In this document: one piece after another, positions 34,680-46,976 of the stretch
Numbering within the stretch: the stretch's first letter is position 1
How the letters are laid out: every line of letters starts with the position of its first letter
From: Cunninghamia lanceolata
Lineage: Eukaryota > Streptophyta > Pinopsida > Cupressales > Cupressaceae
Reading direction: 5' to 3'
Assembly: GCA_027924645.1 (NCBI GenBank)
Contig: BSBN01001225.1
Span: 10,992,001-11,056,000, forward strand
Length of the DNA: 64,000 bases
Program-made: the position numbers and the translations under genes
Notes under the pieces: model-generated
What the model saw: only the letters and a program-made list of their open reading frames with translations
Databases searched by the model: none
What the model was told of the DNA's origin: nothing

Positions 34680-34712
34680 TACATCTGGGGTTATTGAAAA
34701 AAAGTGAGTCCC

Positions 34713-35467
34713 TCACTTTGCTGGGGCTAGGGGAGAACCAAGACAGTCCACCTCAACCTGAGGAATCCATGATGAATCTTCTTTCGGTCTGCCCTTCCAC
34801 TTCACAAGATATTCTTTGTATTATCTTCCTCTAGTGCTACATCCAACTCTGTTGTCCAAAATATCTTCAATTTTCTCTGGTGCTTGTTGTGGTAATTGAG
34901 TCTTCAAGTTTTTTTTATGCTGTCATTGAACTCTACTTCATGGTAATGATAAAGATCTACAATGTTGAAAATAGGTGAAATACCCAATGTCTTCGGTAAT
35001 TCCATTTCATATTCATTCCCGAAATCAAATTTCCTAAGTATCTTACAAGGTCCAAACTTCTTCATCTTCAATTTGTTATATGTCCCAACTGGAAATCTTT
35101 CTTTTCTCAAGTACACCATCACTTCATTACCAACTTCAAATTCCTTATGTCTTCCATTCTCATCTACCTTTTCCTTATACTTACTGTTCATATTCTCCAA
35201 ATGCTTCTTCACTTGATTATGCACTATCTTCATATGATCTACAAATTCTTTTGCTTCTGCACTCCTCTTTTCTTCCATGCTGATATCTCTTAGTTCTGCT
35301 ACTCCTCTAGGATTCACTTCAGTAACAACCTAAAAAGGTGTTCTTCTGGTACTTCTATTTATTGAGTTATTGTATGCAAACTCTGCTTGTGAAAGAATCA
35401 AATCCCAACTTCTTGTCTTCTCTCCAACCAAACATCTCAACAAGTTTCCCAAACTCCTATTCACTAC
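34713..35467 (-). pseudogene. pol: CHR integrase C-terminus and chromodomain
   Basis: Read leftwards: end of the integrase core (RSWDLILSQAEFAYNNS), a TAG near 35330, the linker ([13 protein letters not shown]), the conserved C-terminal segment ([33 protein letters not shown]), a frameshift in an A-run near 34905, then a chromodomain (KIEDILD; YLVKWKGRPKEDSSW, 34871-34760) and a stop at 34713-34715. The chromodomain, which in chromoviruses steers integration to certain chromatin, assigns the element to the plant chromoviruses. Its N-terminal part is separated by X and resumes at 63911. Confidence 0.9.
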
Positions 35468-36245
35468 TGTTGTGATGTTCACAACATGCCCCATTTTACT
35501 CCTTAGCAAAATGAGGACCCCTGCTATGGCTTTGCTTTTTTGCCTTTTTGTGTGTGGGTCTGCTTGGTGGTAAAGGGAAAAGAGGGTATAGAAATTGCAA
35601 ACTTTGTTACAAATGGAGAAAAAATGCATTTTCAGTACCTAGGCATGATATGGTTGGATTCCTTGTGAAAAACGAGCTAGGGTTGCTTTTTGAACCATCT
35701 TAAAATTTGCCATATTTTGCAAGATATGATCATTTTGGTAAAATGTACAAGGGAAGGGTTTGCTGTTTGCATATTAAAGGTTGTTTGTATATGCAAAGTC
35801 ATTTTTGTACTTAGTCGCTTTTACTTTGGGTTCTTATACAAAGTCAGTGGTATATACCTTTCTTGTATGCATGTGGTAAAGTTTATATATACATACAATG
35901 TGGACCTGAAGTAACTCAGAGTTGAAATGAATAAATGTTTAAACTCCGCTTTGTACCTAACATTTGTATATTTGGTAGGTCACAACATACAAGGTAAAAT
36001 ATATGAATGCACATATACATTGCGCGAATGTGAAAAGAAAGTTAAGGGGAGTTAAATCATTGCATATTCAGGTTGTATTCAAATATGCATTGGTAGTATA
36101 CATCGCACGGAATCCAAAGGGTTATAAAATAGAGCAAATTCGTTGTATCCACGGGCTTGTATGTTTGTGGAACATACAAGAAAAATATACCAGGCCCATT
36201 GGCTATAATAGAATATGTGTGGCGCTCCTCTTCTTATAAGGAAAA

Positions 36246-37045
36246 GACACTTGGCAGCATCCACGTGCATCACTTGAAACTTCTTCATCTCTCGGGAGAC
36301 ATCAGAAACTGACACATGGCAGCGTCCACAGCTTTGAAACTTAACTGTGTCTTTGTATTCAGGAGGGCTCCACCTGTGACATCTAGCATAGTCCGCAGCT
36401 TTGAAACCTTTAGTACATATTAGAAATGGGCCCACAACTCTCCATTCATTAGCTTCCAAACAGGGACAGGTGGTAGCTTCATCAGTGACTTAGAAACTGA
36501 TACGTGGCAGCTTCCGCACTGTTGAAGGTCTTTAAGAAACTTGCGCGGAGGTCGACACTTATCATTGTCCGCATCATTTAGAAACATTTATTGACACTTT
36601 GGGAAAGTTGGAGAGCTTTTACTTAGACGCTGCATCTGCCACATGTCACTTTCTGCTGTATTTGGGACTTTAAAACTGGGGACCCACCTCCATCCTTCTC
36701 TAAACGGTGAAACATAAGAACCAACCCGTGGGAGCTGACACTTGTCAAGTTCCACGGCTACCACAAGAGACCCATGGTGCCTTCCGCGCTCACACAGAAA
36801 CTTTTAAAGAAACTTTGAAACTCAAGCAGAAACTGACACTTGTCAAGTTCCACAGCTAGTAACTTTAGACAATGTTTCATGCCTTCCGCCACGTGCCATG
36901 ATCCACATTAAATTTAAAACATAGAAACAAAGTGTGGCTTGAACTGAGGTTTGAAACTTGGTAGGTTCCGCACTACTCCACGTGGCTGCTTCCACATGAC
37001 TCTGCATTACTTTCTTCATTGTCGCGAGTGGCGACACGTGTCACT
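36246..37045 (+). promoter_or_regulatory. G-box cluster in the X U3
   Basis: Perfect CACGTG at 36262-36267, 36890-36895, 36979-36984 and 37035-37040, plus ACGTGG near 36502. They sit in about a dozen diverged units of the form GACACNTGKCA..TCCGC. CACGTG is the core of plant G-box/ABRE elements bound by bZIP and bHLH factors. The function here is inferred. Confidence 0.5.
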
Positions 37046-37730
37046 CTCTGCATCATTCATTTTTTTGTGTCCGCACCATTTTTTTTTCTGTGCATCTTAC
37101 GGTGGCTTGTATATCAAAATACAAAGATCTAAACAAAGGAAAGGGGCAGGAAAATGAAGCGATGGGTTTTTTGAAGCATTTTGGAGGCCCAAATGCATAT
37201 TTTTGGTCAACAATGGTTGACCCAACTATTTTTTAAGCACTATATGCATTTTGGACGTGTGATTTTCATAGATTTTTGACCTGATTTCTGCATTCTCACA
37301 GTCACGACTGGATTTAATATTTGTTTTTCTTCCTGTAGGTTTATTAAATGATGATACTTATTGCTTATCCATTTTTTGTAGGTTTATAGTTGAAGCAGGT
37401 AGGTGAAACTTGATGGCGAGAGCATCCCCGGCGGTGAATCTGATCAAAAGGTGGATTGCATACACAGAAGAGGAAGATAAGGATAAAGGACGAAAAGTCA
37501 AGGGTCTTCATTGATGAGGATAGAATGTAGCTGAAGGCATTATGGCAACAGATAACAGAAGTTATTTTTGGGCTACTAGGGTTTCCAGAAGGGCATATTT
37601 CACCTAGATTTGATGTGTACTCAGAGATATTTCTAGGGATTTGTTTCCCAGCATTTATTGTTGAAACCAGTGGTTTGAACCAAGGTTTAAATTAGGGTTT
37701 TTTTGAGTTGTATTGAGGATAATCAAAGTC

Positions 37731-37738
37731 TATATATT
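37731..37738 (+). promoter_or_regulatory. TATA box of X
   Basis: TATATATT in the context AAAGTCTATATATTGTGCC. Conserved at 62929-62936 in the right LTR and, as TTTATATT, in the LTRs of Y. Confidence 0.65.
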
Positions 37739-38707
37739 GTGCCTCTCTACATTGTAATACTTTACACAGGGGCCACACAGGGATTTTTAGAAGATAGCCA
37801 TCACTTGTAACTAGTCTTAGCATTTTAGAGTGGAGGGACCTTTTAGTTTAGAAGTAGAAGGAGGTCCCCTATGTCTGCAACAAGGAGCATGTGGAACATC
37901 CTGCCTCCTTGTTGTATCTGTAAAGCTTGTAAGTTTTCTGTAATTTGACCATTGAAGCTAAGAGTCATTCTGACATTGTAAATCTTACATGACTGTCTGT
38001 TTCTAATACAATTGAATCTAGAATTTTGCATCTATCTTCTGAGTGTTTTCTTGCTCTTCATTGTGTTTGAAACATTTTTTCTCTTAGAGCTTGCAATTTT
38101 AGATGTATATTTGTGAAAATGCTCAGAACTTACATTTAAAGTTTTAATCTATGGATTTGATCAAATTACTGTATTATTTATATAGTGCATAGCAAAACAA
38201 TTAGATCCTTCGAATAGAGTGAATGATGTTTAGATTAGATACTTCTAACTTTTCCCAACCCATCTAAAATACTTAGCTTAAAATGTAGAGATTCAAAGGA
38301 AGCTGTCTCATTATTTGAAAGAAGCATGTGTAACTAAGTTTAAAATAGACAGTTTTCATAAATACTTAAGAGGAGAAAGCTGCAACAATTCAAGAAAAAA
38401 CCATTTAAAAGCTTTGTAGCACAGTAACAGTTTTATGCAAAAGGATGAACAACATACTGATATTTATTGTCTTTTGCATAGTTTGAGTCCAGTAAACCAA
38501 CAAGAAACCCTAAATTACGTAAGGCCCCTTGAACATTACAACTTCACATCGACCAACTAAATTTGCCCAACAGGTCAAAACCTGACCATATTAAACTTGG
38601 GATTAAGTGAATCTTAACCAATTCCTTCATATCTTTCAAGTCAGTTTTGGTTCATTTTATGTGAATTTTAACTAATTTTTATGATTGCATCAAAACAATC
38701 ACCAATA

Positions 38708-38731
38708 GTTTTCGGGCGCTAGAAGGAGGGC
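38708..38731 (+). promoter_or_regulatory. Primer binding region of X
   Basis: GTTTTCGGGCGCTAGAAGGA follows the LTR directly. The matching position in Y reads GTTTTCTGGTGCTAGAAGGA, so the TGG start has decayed in X. The tRNA was not assigned. Confidence 0.65.
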
Positions 38732-38735
38732 CGAC

Positions 38736-40676
38736 TTGAGTTTGGGTTTGTTTCAAGTAGAGCTGGCTTATAACAGTGATAGAGTGACCAGGTATAGATC
38801 CATTTTAGGGGATATTTTTGTGCAATTACCTAATATAAGACATAGTAAGAGCCCTCTAATTTGGAATCCTAAAATATTGCAAGCAGGGAGTTCATCTGGA
38901 ACACCTCCTGGGTCATCGTTTAACATTTGTGATATTGTGAGTCCTGACAGATCACTATTTAGATCTTTAAATCTTGGTTTAGGTACTTCTAGAGGTCCTA
39001 GTCCTCCTAGAAATCCTATCCTACCAGTAAATCTAGGTATTTCTATAAGTTCAGATCAAGCTCAAGCACCTGCGATGGCTTATTTCAATGTCCATTCTCC
39101 TATTGCGTTCCCTGATTATAATGAGATGCCCAAAAATTTGGAAAAGATATGTCCCAAATACCTATTGCACCAAGATCCAGAAGACCATATTAGAATATTC
39201 AAGGAGGCATGCTTTAGGGCTAGATTAGAGCACGAGGATGTTGTGTGTAGATTATTTCCCTACACCTTTAATGAACAAGCCTCTAATTGGTATGTAAACC
39301 TACCTAATGACTACGTTTCTTCCTAGTCACTTATGGAAGAAGCATTTCTGTCTAGATTTAGAGGACCCATTGATCCTTGCATCTTATATCACAAGTTAGC
39401 TACCATAAAAAGGGGAGAGGGAGAGTTGATTGATAATTTCAATGATAGATTTCAAAAGGCCTACTCTAGGTTGGTAACCCCTTACACAGTAGATGATGAT
39501 ACCTTGCTAGCTATGTACTATGCAGCCTTAGATCCTTTGACTGCCATGTTTGTCAAAAGAAAACCTGACATAGATTCAATATCCAAAGCCTATAAAGAGG
39601 TAGCCTTAGTAAACCAAGAGATGAGGCATACAACCTATAGTCCATTTGGTAATGGAGGAAATTTTGGGGTGCAGAATCAGGCACAACCTTGGAATGGAGC
39701 CCCTATGCATCACACTCCATTATTAAATCTGGTTCCTACTTATACACCTGTGTATAGTCCTACCCCAATCCAAGCCATAACTCCTTACACAAGTAACACT
39801 ACTAATAACAGTCAAAATAGTGGTCAGCCTTTCTTTCGACCTCCTAGAGATACAACTATAGCAAAAGCACAAGAGGAAAGGGAAGAAATCAAAGAGATCA
39901 CTACACATTTGAAAAGATTGACCACCGAAGCGACACAACTAGGAAATGAGAATCTTTATGGAAGAGGCAACCAAGGATACAATCAAAATCAGAATTATAA
40001 CCAAGGCCAGAATCAGAACTATAGTTTAAATCCAAATCAGCATTACAATTAGAACTACAATCAGAGCCATAACTAGAATAACAACCAAGGTCAAAGTTCC
40101 AATCAGAACCAAAACTATAATCAGCATCAAAGTCATAACCAAGGGAAGCTAATGCAAAATAGAGGGCTAGTGATAGACAATAGGGCCTGGGGTAATAATA
40201 ACAAAAATTAGAATCGGCCTAGGCCACCCAAAACATGGAACATGAGACCAAACAATGGTACTCTAGCTTCTCCTTTTGAGAACATAGATAATCATGATGC
40301 AAAACAAACAGCTGGCATCCAAACGGCCAATACATCACTAAAAAATTGGTGCAGATTTCACAATACCAATGCCCATGCTGAGCTTGATTGTCCACAATTC
40401 CATTTAGCAGCCAGCATTTTTAATATAGATGTGCAGCCTCCTACTTCTGAATTTCTTATTCCCAAGGGTAATGAGGTAGTACCCTCAGGGTATGATACAG
40501 CTTTAGTTTTAGAAACCTTTACCTTTGCAACTGCAGAAGAGAAAGAAGATGAATTGTTAGAGGATGAACCATACTTTTGTGAAAATCTTTATCTTGAATC
40601 AGCCTTTGTGTTAAATACATTTCAATTTCCTTTTGAAACTAAAAATGAGGTATTAACTGAAACAAAAGAGGTATAG
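38736..40676 (+). pseudogene. gag: Gag of X
   Basis: One frame with several stops. The N-terminal region is Pro/Ser/Gly-rich. The capsid-type domain (about 39100-39600) has EDHIRIFKEACFRARLEHED and FNEQASNWYVNLP. A TAG at 39324-39326 replaces the Trp kept by Y (SSWALMEEAF). After it come an Asn/Gln-rich repeat tract (about 39960-40200) and a CHHC-type knuckle (CRFHNTNAHAELDC, near 40350), the arrangement seen in Tat-type gag. It would form the particle and bind RNA. It is dead here. Confidence 0.85.
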
Positions 40677-40901
40677 GCCTTTCAACAGACAAATAAAAAC
40701 CACACCTACAATTTAAGGAACAACACTAGGCCAGGAGGACCTTTTACCATTTCCACTCCTATTAACAACTTCAATACACCCCCAGATCAGAATGCTAGCA
40801 ACAATCCCGCCATACTTAAAGCTAATCATCATACAAATAGTGGAATAGCAGTACAAAAGGTCCAAACAAGTAAAACTGAAATAGTAGAGACAACAAGATT
40901 A

Positions 40902-42884
40902 ATGAGCTACTTGTCAGAAGAAATAAATAAAATTAAGGTCAATATACCTCTGACTGAATTATTGAAAACTCCAGAGATTAGAAATGCTTTTATAAAATCT
41001 CTGGATACATCTGTGACAAATGAAGGTCCTGCTGATTTGAGTGCTCCTAATAGAGATTCACCGCCTAAAGAGAAAAGTAAGAAAGTTGAGCAGCCTTCCA
41101 ATACAAATGTAGTAATGTATGCTGATAAGAAGGATGCTCCTCCTTTCTTGTTAACTATTAGATTGTGTGGGAAGAACATCTACAATTGCATGGTAGACTC
41201 TGGTGCATCAACCAACGTAATGCCCTTAGGGATATGTAAAACTCTCGGGCTGACTCCCACCAAATCTACCAAGGTTGTCACACAATTAGATAAAACTGAG
41301 GTTAGTGTGATAGGAGAATTAATGAACTTTCAAATGCAATTAGCTTCAGACCCTAGGGTAAACCAATTTATTGACATTCAAATAGTGGATATACCCGTGA
41401 ATTATGGAATGTTGCTAAGTAGGGATTGGTCCAAAACACTAAATGGGTATATGGCCACTAATTTTTCACATATGTGGTTACCTTGGAGAGGTGTCCCAAA
41501 CTAGATTAGAATAGAGGTAGAGCCCAAGATGAAACACATGATAACAGAGTATAATCGAATGAATGAAATATTATATGCTGTTGTAGAACCTGGTGTTTAT
41601 AGGATTACTAACAATGGGGTACAAATTGAAGAGATCATGATGTTAAACTACAGAGAAAAACATGTCAGCAAGGAGACAGCATTATTCATTGAGTTTGACG
41701 GCAATTCTTCAGATGAAGAAAATAGTGCAATGGATAAATTTGGTCACGCCATTAGACAAGAGGTGGAAGAGTGCATTAGACAAAATCTGCCAGTCCAATG
41801 TAAACTGTATAAGGATAGATGTAGAGTTCATGATAAGCCACATTCTAAGGAGAATTGTGGAATGTGCAAAGACATCATTGAATATGAATACAAAAAATGC
41901 ACGAAGAGGGTAGGGTCACAAGAGAAAAATGAAAATCCTGATCAACCATAGAGATACTTTTAGAGTAGTGTAGATGCTCTGATTTTAGATTTAGAAGAAG
42001 GAATAAAGGACAAGGGTAGTTGTCTTTCTATTTTACAAAGTAATAATATAACTATGCAAGTTGATCAACATGAGTTGCCTATGAATAAATAGGCCAGCAC
42101 CTCACAAGTGATAGAAACAACAAAACATGCCAAGGTAAAAGGTCAGAAAAGTAAGGATGGCATGTGGACACTAAAATGTGATGGGTCCAAATCAAGACAA
42201 GGTGCAGGTGCAGGCATAGAGCTTATAGATCCTCAGGGTAAATCATATCTAGCAGTATATAGACTCCAGTTTCCTTGTACTAACAATGTTGCTGAATATG
42301 AAGCCTTAGTTTATGGACTTGTCATGGCTATTAAGAAAAAAGTAAAGATGATCAGGGTATTTTCAGACTCTGAACTAGTAGTCAAGCAAGTAAGAAAATC
42401 ATATGCATGCAACTACAAGAAAATGATTTGTTATAGGCATAGGGTATGGGATTTAATAGATTCATTTGATGCTTTCAACATAGAGCATATCCCTAGAGAA
42501 CTAAACCATAGACCAGATGCACTAGCAATTGCTGCTAGCACATTAGAGCCATTGACACTTTCAGGACTAAAACGATTTGTCGTTGAATTAGTTAATGTTC
42601 CCAGTATCCCAGACAATGTTACACACTTTCAGGTATTTGGAGGGGATCAGCAAATTATTGACTTTCTGACTTGTAATGAGGTATTTGAGGCTCAAATCAT
42701 TGATGAACAAGAAAGACCTGAGGTAACATGGGATGAAGAGGATATAATCAACTTGAAGAGCAACTTCTTACCCAAAGGAGTAATTAGACTAGAGCATATC
42801 TTTGACTTTGATGGAGTAATAAGACAGAAGGACTCGCCTACATTAGAAGGGGGTAAGTGTGATCCACACAATTTAGTGACATAA
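40902..42884 (+). pseudogene. pol: Protease and archaeal-type RNase H of X
   Basis: Same frame as gag. The retropepsin active site is MVDSGASTNVMPLG (near 41192), with a second conserved region ending LLSRDWSKTLNGYMA. After a linker comes an archaeal-type RNase H (42160-42540): MWTLKCDGSK, NNVAEYEALV, FSDSELVV and HRPDALA supply the four expected acidic residues. The domain stands before the reverse transcriptase. In the usual Tat order it follows the native RNase H. The frame ends at a TAA near 42882. Confidence 0.85.
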
Positions 42885-42885
42885 C

Positions 42886-45617
42886 AAAATCCACAAAATG
42901 TGCTGATCGGAAGGGTTTGCTCTGAGAAAATAAGAAAAGAAATTTTAGACATTCTGAAGGATTACAAACTCATCATAGCATGGACATATGAAGACTTGAA
43001 AACATATGATAGTCCATCATAACCCACGTAATACCTTTGAGACTAGAAGTTAAGCCATTCAGGTAGAAACAAAGGCCTATAAACGTGATTTTAGAGCCTT
43101 TAATCTTCGAAGAAGTAAAGAGGTTATTGTCTGTTAGAATAATCTTCCCAGTCAGACATTCAGCTTGGGTAGCTAACCTAGTACCAGTGAGGAAGAAAAA
43201 TAGAGACATCAGATTATGCGTAGATTTTAGAAACTTGAATAAAGCATCCGAAAAGGATAATTATCCCCTACCTCCAATAGACGAAGTGCTGCAAGCAGTG
43301 AATGGGGCAAAGATGATGTCTTTCTTAGATGGTTTCTTAGGGTATAACCAAGTTTTAATAGATAGAGATGACAAATTAAAAACCACCTTCACTTGTAAAT
43401 GGGGAAATTATGCATATAGGAGAATGCCTTTTGGTCTGATCAATGCAAGTGCCACTTTTCAGAGAGCCATTGACATTGCATTCCGTGGATTATCAGGTAA
43501 ATGCATTGTGATTTATATGGATGATTTGACTGTGTATTCTAAAGATGCATCCACTCACGCTGAAGATCTCAGAAAAATACTTAAGCGATGTGAGAGGTAT
43601 GGAATTTCCCTTAATCCTAAGAAATGTTCATTTGGAGTAACAGAAGGTAAGTTACTAGGGCATGTCATTTCTGAAAATGGGATATCTATTGATCCAGATA
43701 GAATAGAATCAATAAAAAATTTGCAAATACCAAGCAATAGGAAAGAATTGAAATCATTTTTTGGTAAGATTAACTTTGTCCGGAAGTTCATTACAGGGTT
43801 TGTAGAAATTGTGCAACTGCTGAATGCCATGTTGAAGAAAGATGCATAGATGGAGTGGACGCCGGTGGCTAAAGCTGCATTCGAAGATATCAAGGAGGCT
43901 ATTTCTGATGCTCCTATATTGGCAAGCCCAGACTACACCAAAATGTTTTATATTTACTCCTTTGCATCCTCCCATTCAGTCGCGGCTGCCTTGACGCAAA
44001 AAGGTGAAGACAATGAAGAAAGACCCATAGCTTTTATGAGTGCACCCCTGAAGGATGCACAACTGAGATACCTTAATACCAAAAGACAAGCATTTGCATT
44101 GATGAGATCCATGAAGAAATTTAGGCATTATATCTTGCGTAGCCAGATCAAAGCCATAGTGCCAGATGCAACAGTAAAGATGTTGCTGATGTAGAATGAA
44201 CCTGGAGAAAAGAGAGCCAAACGGATCACCACACTGCAAGAGTTCGACATGGAAATCATTCCCATGAAACTGGTCAGAGGGAAAGCATTGGTGCAAACAA
44301 TAGAAAACACAGATCCAGATTTGATAAAATAGCAGTATGTATTGAATTCTCATAATGCATCAGACTGGTATGGTGATTTAAACACTTTTCTAATATCTGG
44401 AAGGTAGCCAAATAGGATGAAAGCTTCTCAGAAGAGAGCTTTAAAGATTAAGGCATAGAAATATATGGTTCAAAGAGGTCTTTTGTTCAGGAAGAACCAT
44501 GATAGAATTTACTTGAGATGTCTAAACAAAACCGAAGCAGATAAGGTGTTGACAGAATTGCATGACAAGTACGGAACTGGCCATGGTTTCCATCTAGCTA
44601 CAACACACAAAATATTGAGAGTGGGCTATTACTAGCCTACAATGTTCAAAGATATAGAGAGTCACATTAAGAGTTGCCACATCTGTAAGACTGCACTAGA
44701 CAAGGGGAGAAATTAGGCCAATCCATTACAACCCGTGATTGAGTCAAGACCATTTGCACAATGGGGCCTAGATTTCATTGGAGTCATCAATCCTCCATCT
44801 CCTGTAGGACACAAGTTCATACTAACGGTGATTGACTACTATACACGGTGGACTGAGGCCACATGCTATAAGTTCTCCACGACTGAGGTAGTTATCAAGT
44901 TCCTTGAAGAAAACATCATAACTAGGTTTGGAACTCCCTATTCATTGGTATGTGATAATGGCCCTGCTTTCTCTTCTTTGAAATTTTCTAAATGGGCGTT
45001 TGAATATGGGATTATTTTAAAGTTTTCTTCAAATTATTATCCTCAAGGAAATGGATTAGCTGAGTCTAAATTTTTTTTTATTAGACATAATCAAGAAGCT
45101 AATTATAAAGAGTCCTAGAGAGTGGAATACCTTGTTAAAATATGCATTGTGGGTAGATAGGACCAAGTTTAAAATAGCTTTGGGCAGTGCACCTTATAAT
45201 TTAGTCTATGGGACTGATCCCATACTTTTGGTAAATCTGAGAATACCAATCTAGAAGTTTGCCAATGAGTACTTAGGCTTTGATAATCATAGAGAAGCCA
45301 GAATAGTACAAATGTTACAACTAGATGAGAAAAGAAGTCAAGCCATCGAGAAATTTTCCAAGCATCAAGCAGTAGTTAAGAGATGGTTTGATAAGAGAGC
45401 AAGTGTTAAGACCTTTAGGATATCAGACTTAGTGCTATGCTGGGATAAGGCACATGAAAAGAAGGGGAGTCACGGAAAATTTGACAAACTATGGTTAGGC
45501 CTATTGCAAGTCTCAGAAATAATAGGAGACAACACATTTAGACTCAAGACCTGGACTGGAGAAGATGTGCCATTACCAGTTAATGGCCAACATTTGAAAC
45601 ATTACTTCAAGGCTTGA
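42886..45617 (+). pseudogene. pol: Reverse transcriptase, native RNase H and integrase of X
   Basis: A 1-bp loss near 43010 moves the frame. The reverse transcriptase runs 43085-43840 with LDGFLGYNQVLID, RRMPFGLINASATF and YMDD at 43514-43525. A TAG at 43847-43849 is shared with Y. The native RNase H (43850-44180) has YSFASSHSVAAAL where TDAS is expected, so the first catalytic Asp is missing. The integrase (about 44540-45120) has a zinc-binding HH-CC region, GLDFIGV, VCDNGPAFSS and GNGLAES. A short deletion and T-run near 45070 shift the frame; the C-terminus is 45312-45617. Confidence 0.9.
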
Positions 45618-45972
45618 GGTAAAGGGTAGTCCATATTTTGTGTAAAATAATATAAGTAGTGTACAGTCTGTTTTGTACAGTTTTCTTTTGCTTTATTTTT
45701 TCGTTTTCCTTTGTGCAGTTTGTTGGTTTGTTTGTTGTTTCCTTAGCAGGGATCTTTATTTTCCTTTAGAGTATTAAGGAGCAAGCTAAAAACCATGGAA
45801 AACAATATAAAATTTAGAATATTCAAGTTAACCATTTGTAATTTATACATAACTTGTTGTGACTGTCATGAATGTAGAGAGTTGTTCGGCTTCTGAAATT
45901 TAGTAATCAATAATAGTGATTGAGAATTCAAAAGAGGTTTCTCATGATGACACACCTAAAATCATTGGGTTT
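45618..45972 (+). other. 3' UTR of X, part 1
   Basis: T-rich non-coding sequence after pol, homologous to 49740-50105 (reverse strand) of Y. It is cut by the Y insertion after GGTTT (45968-45972) and resumes at 60084. Confidence 0.75.
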
Positions 45973-45993
45973 TGTTGATGATTGCAATATACA

Positions 45994-46017
45994 GCCTTCC
46001 TCCTAACGTCAGAAAAC
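45994..46017 (-). other. Fossil primer binding site inside the Y LTR (3' copy)
   Basis: 24 bases that match the true primer region at 56931-56954 at 19 positions; all five differences are transitions. It is preceded by CATCAACA, the old LTR end, and followed by 21 bases that end again in CATCAACA. Confidence 0.7.
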
Positions 46018-46968
46018 TGTTGATGATTGTTTTGATGCAATCATAACAATAAGTTAAAATTCACATATAATGAACTGAAACTATACTTGAAAGATAAGAA
46101 GGAATCATTTGAGATTCAACTAATCCCAAGTCTACAATGGTTCAGTTGGTCAAGTTCAGTTGGTCAATGTGAAGCTGTAATGTTCAAGGGGCCTTACGTA
46201 GTTTAGGTTTGTTTGGTGGTTTACTGGACTAAGAATATGCAAAAAGATCATGAGATATGTCGATACTTTTCATTCCTTTACATAAAAGTGTTACTATATT
46301 GTAAGTTCTAGATGATTTCTCTTGAATTATTGCAGCTTTCTTCTTTATCTATTTATGAAAACTGTCTACTTATAACTCTGTTATGCATGCTTCTTCAAAT
46401 TTGAGACAATTTCCTTTAGATTTCTACGTTTTCAGCTAAATATTTTAGATGGGTTGGGAAAAGTTAGAAAGATCTAATCTATACCTCATATAATCTACCG
46501 AAGGATCTAATTGTTTCTGTTATGCACTATGTAAATACCACAGTAATTTGATCAAATCCACAGTAAAAACCTTAAATGCAAGTTCTGAGCATTTTCACAA
46601 ACATACATTTAAAATTGCAAGCTCTCAAAGAAAATATTTCAAAACACAAAGAAGAGCAGGAGAACACTCAGAAGATAGATGCAGAACTCCAGATTCTATT
46701 GTATTAGAAATGAATAGTCATACATGATTTACAATGTAGGAATGACTCTTAGTTTCATTGATCATACTACAGAGAACTTACAAGCTTTACAGATACAGTA
46801 AGACAGCCAGACATTCCACGCGCACCTTACTGCAGACAAACAGGCGACCTCCTTCTTCTACTTCTAAACTATGCTAACTTGCTGTATGTTCCTAAAAGAA
46901 AATCCTGTTGTAGCCCCTGTTGTTTTCCTAAAATCCCTGTTGTAAAGTATTACAGTGTAGAGAGGCAC

Positions 46969-46976
46969 AATATAAA
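46969..46976 (-). promoter_or_regulatory. TATA box in the Y 3' LTR
   Basis: TTTATATT (minus) before TGTGCCTCTCTACA, aligned with the X TATA region. Confidence 0.6.

Larger units (their letters stand above)
35468..38707 (+). repeat. 5' LTR of X
   Basis: Begins with the inverted repeat TGTTGTGA-TGT-TCACAACA and ends AATCACCAATA. U3 (to about 37730) holds many units with GACACNTGNCA and TCCGC motifs and four CACGTG sites. The TATA box is at 37731-37738. It aligns with 60664-63905. Confidence 0.95.

Noticed and set aside
36079..36459. 126-codon minus-strand ORF in the X U3 (also 61276-61656)
   Set aside because: Present in both LTRs by copying, antisense to X, and coincident with the G-box repeat units. 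No domain.
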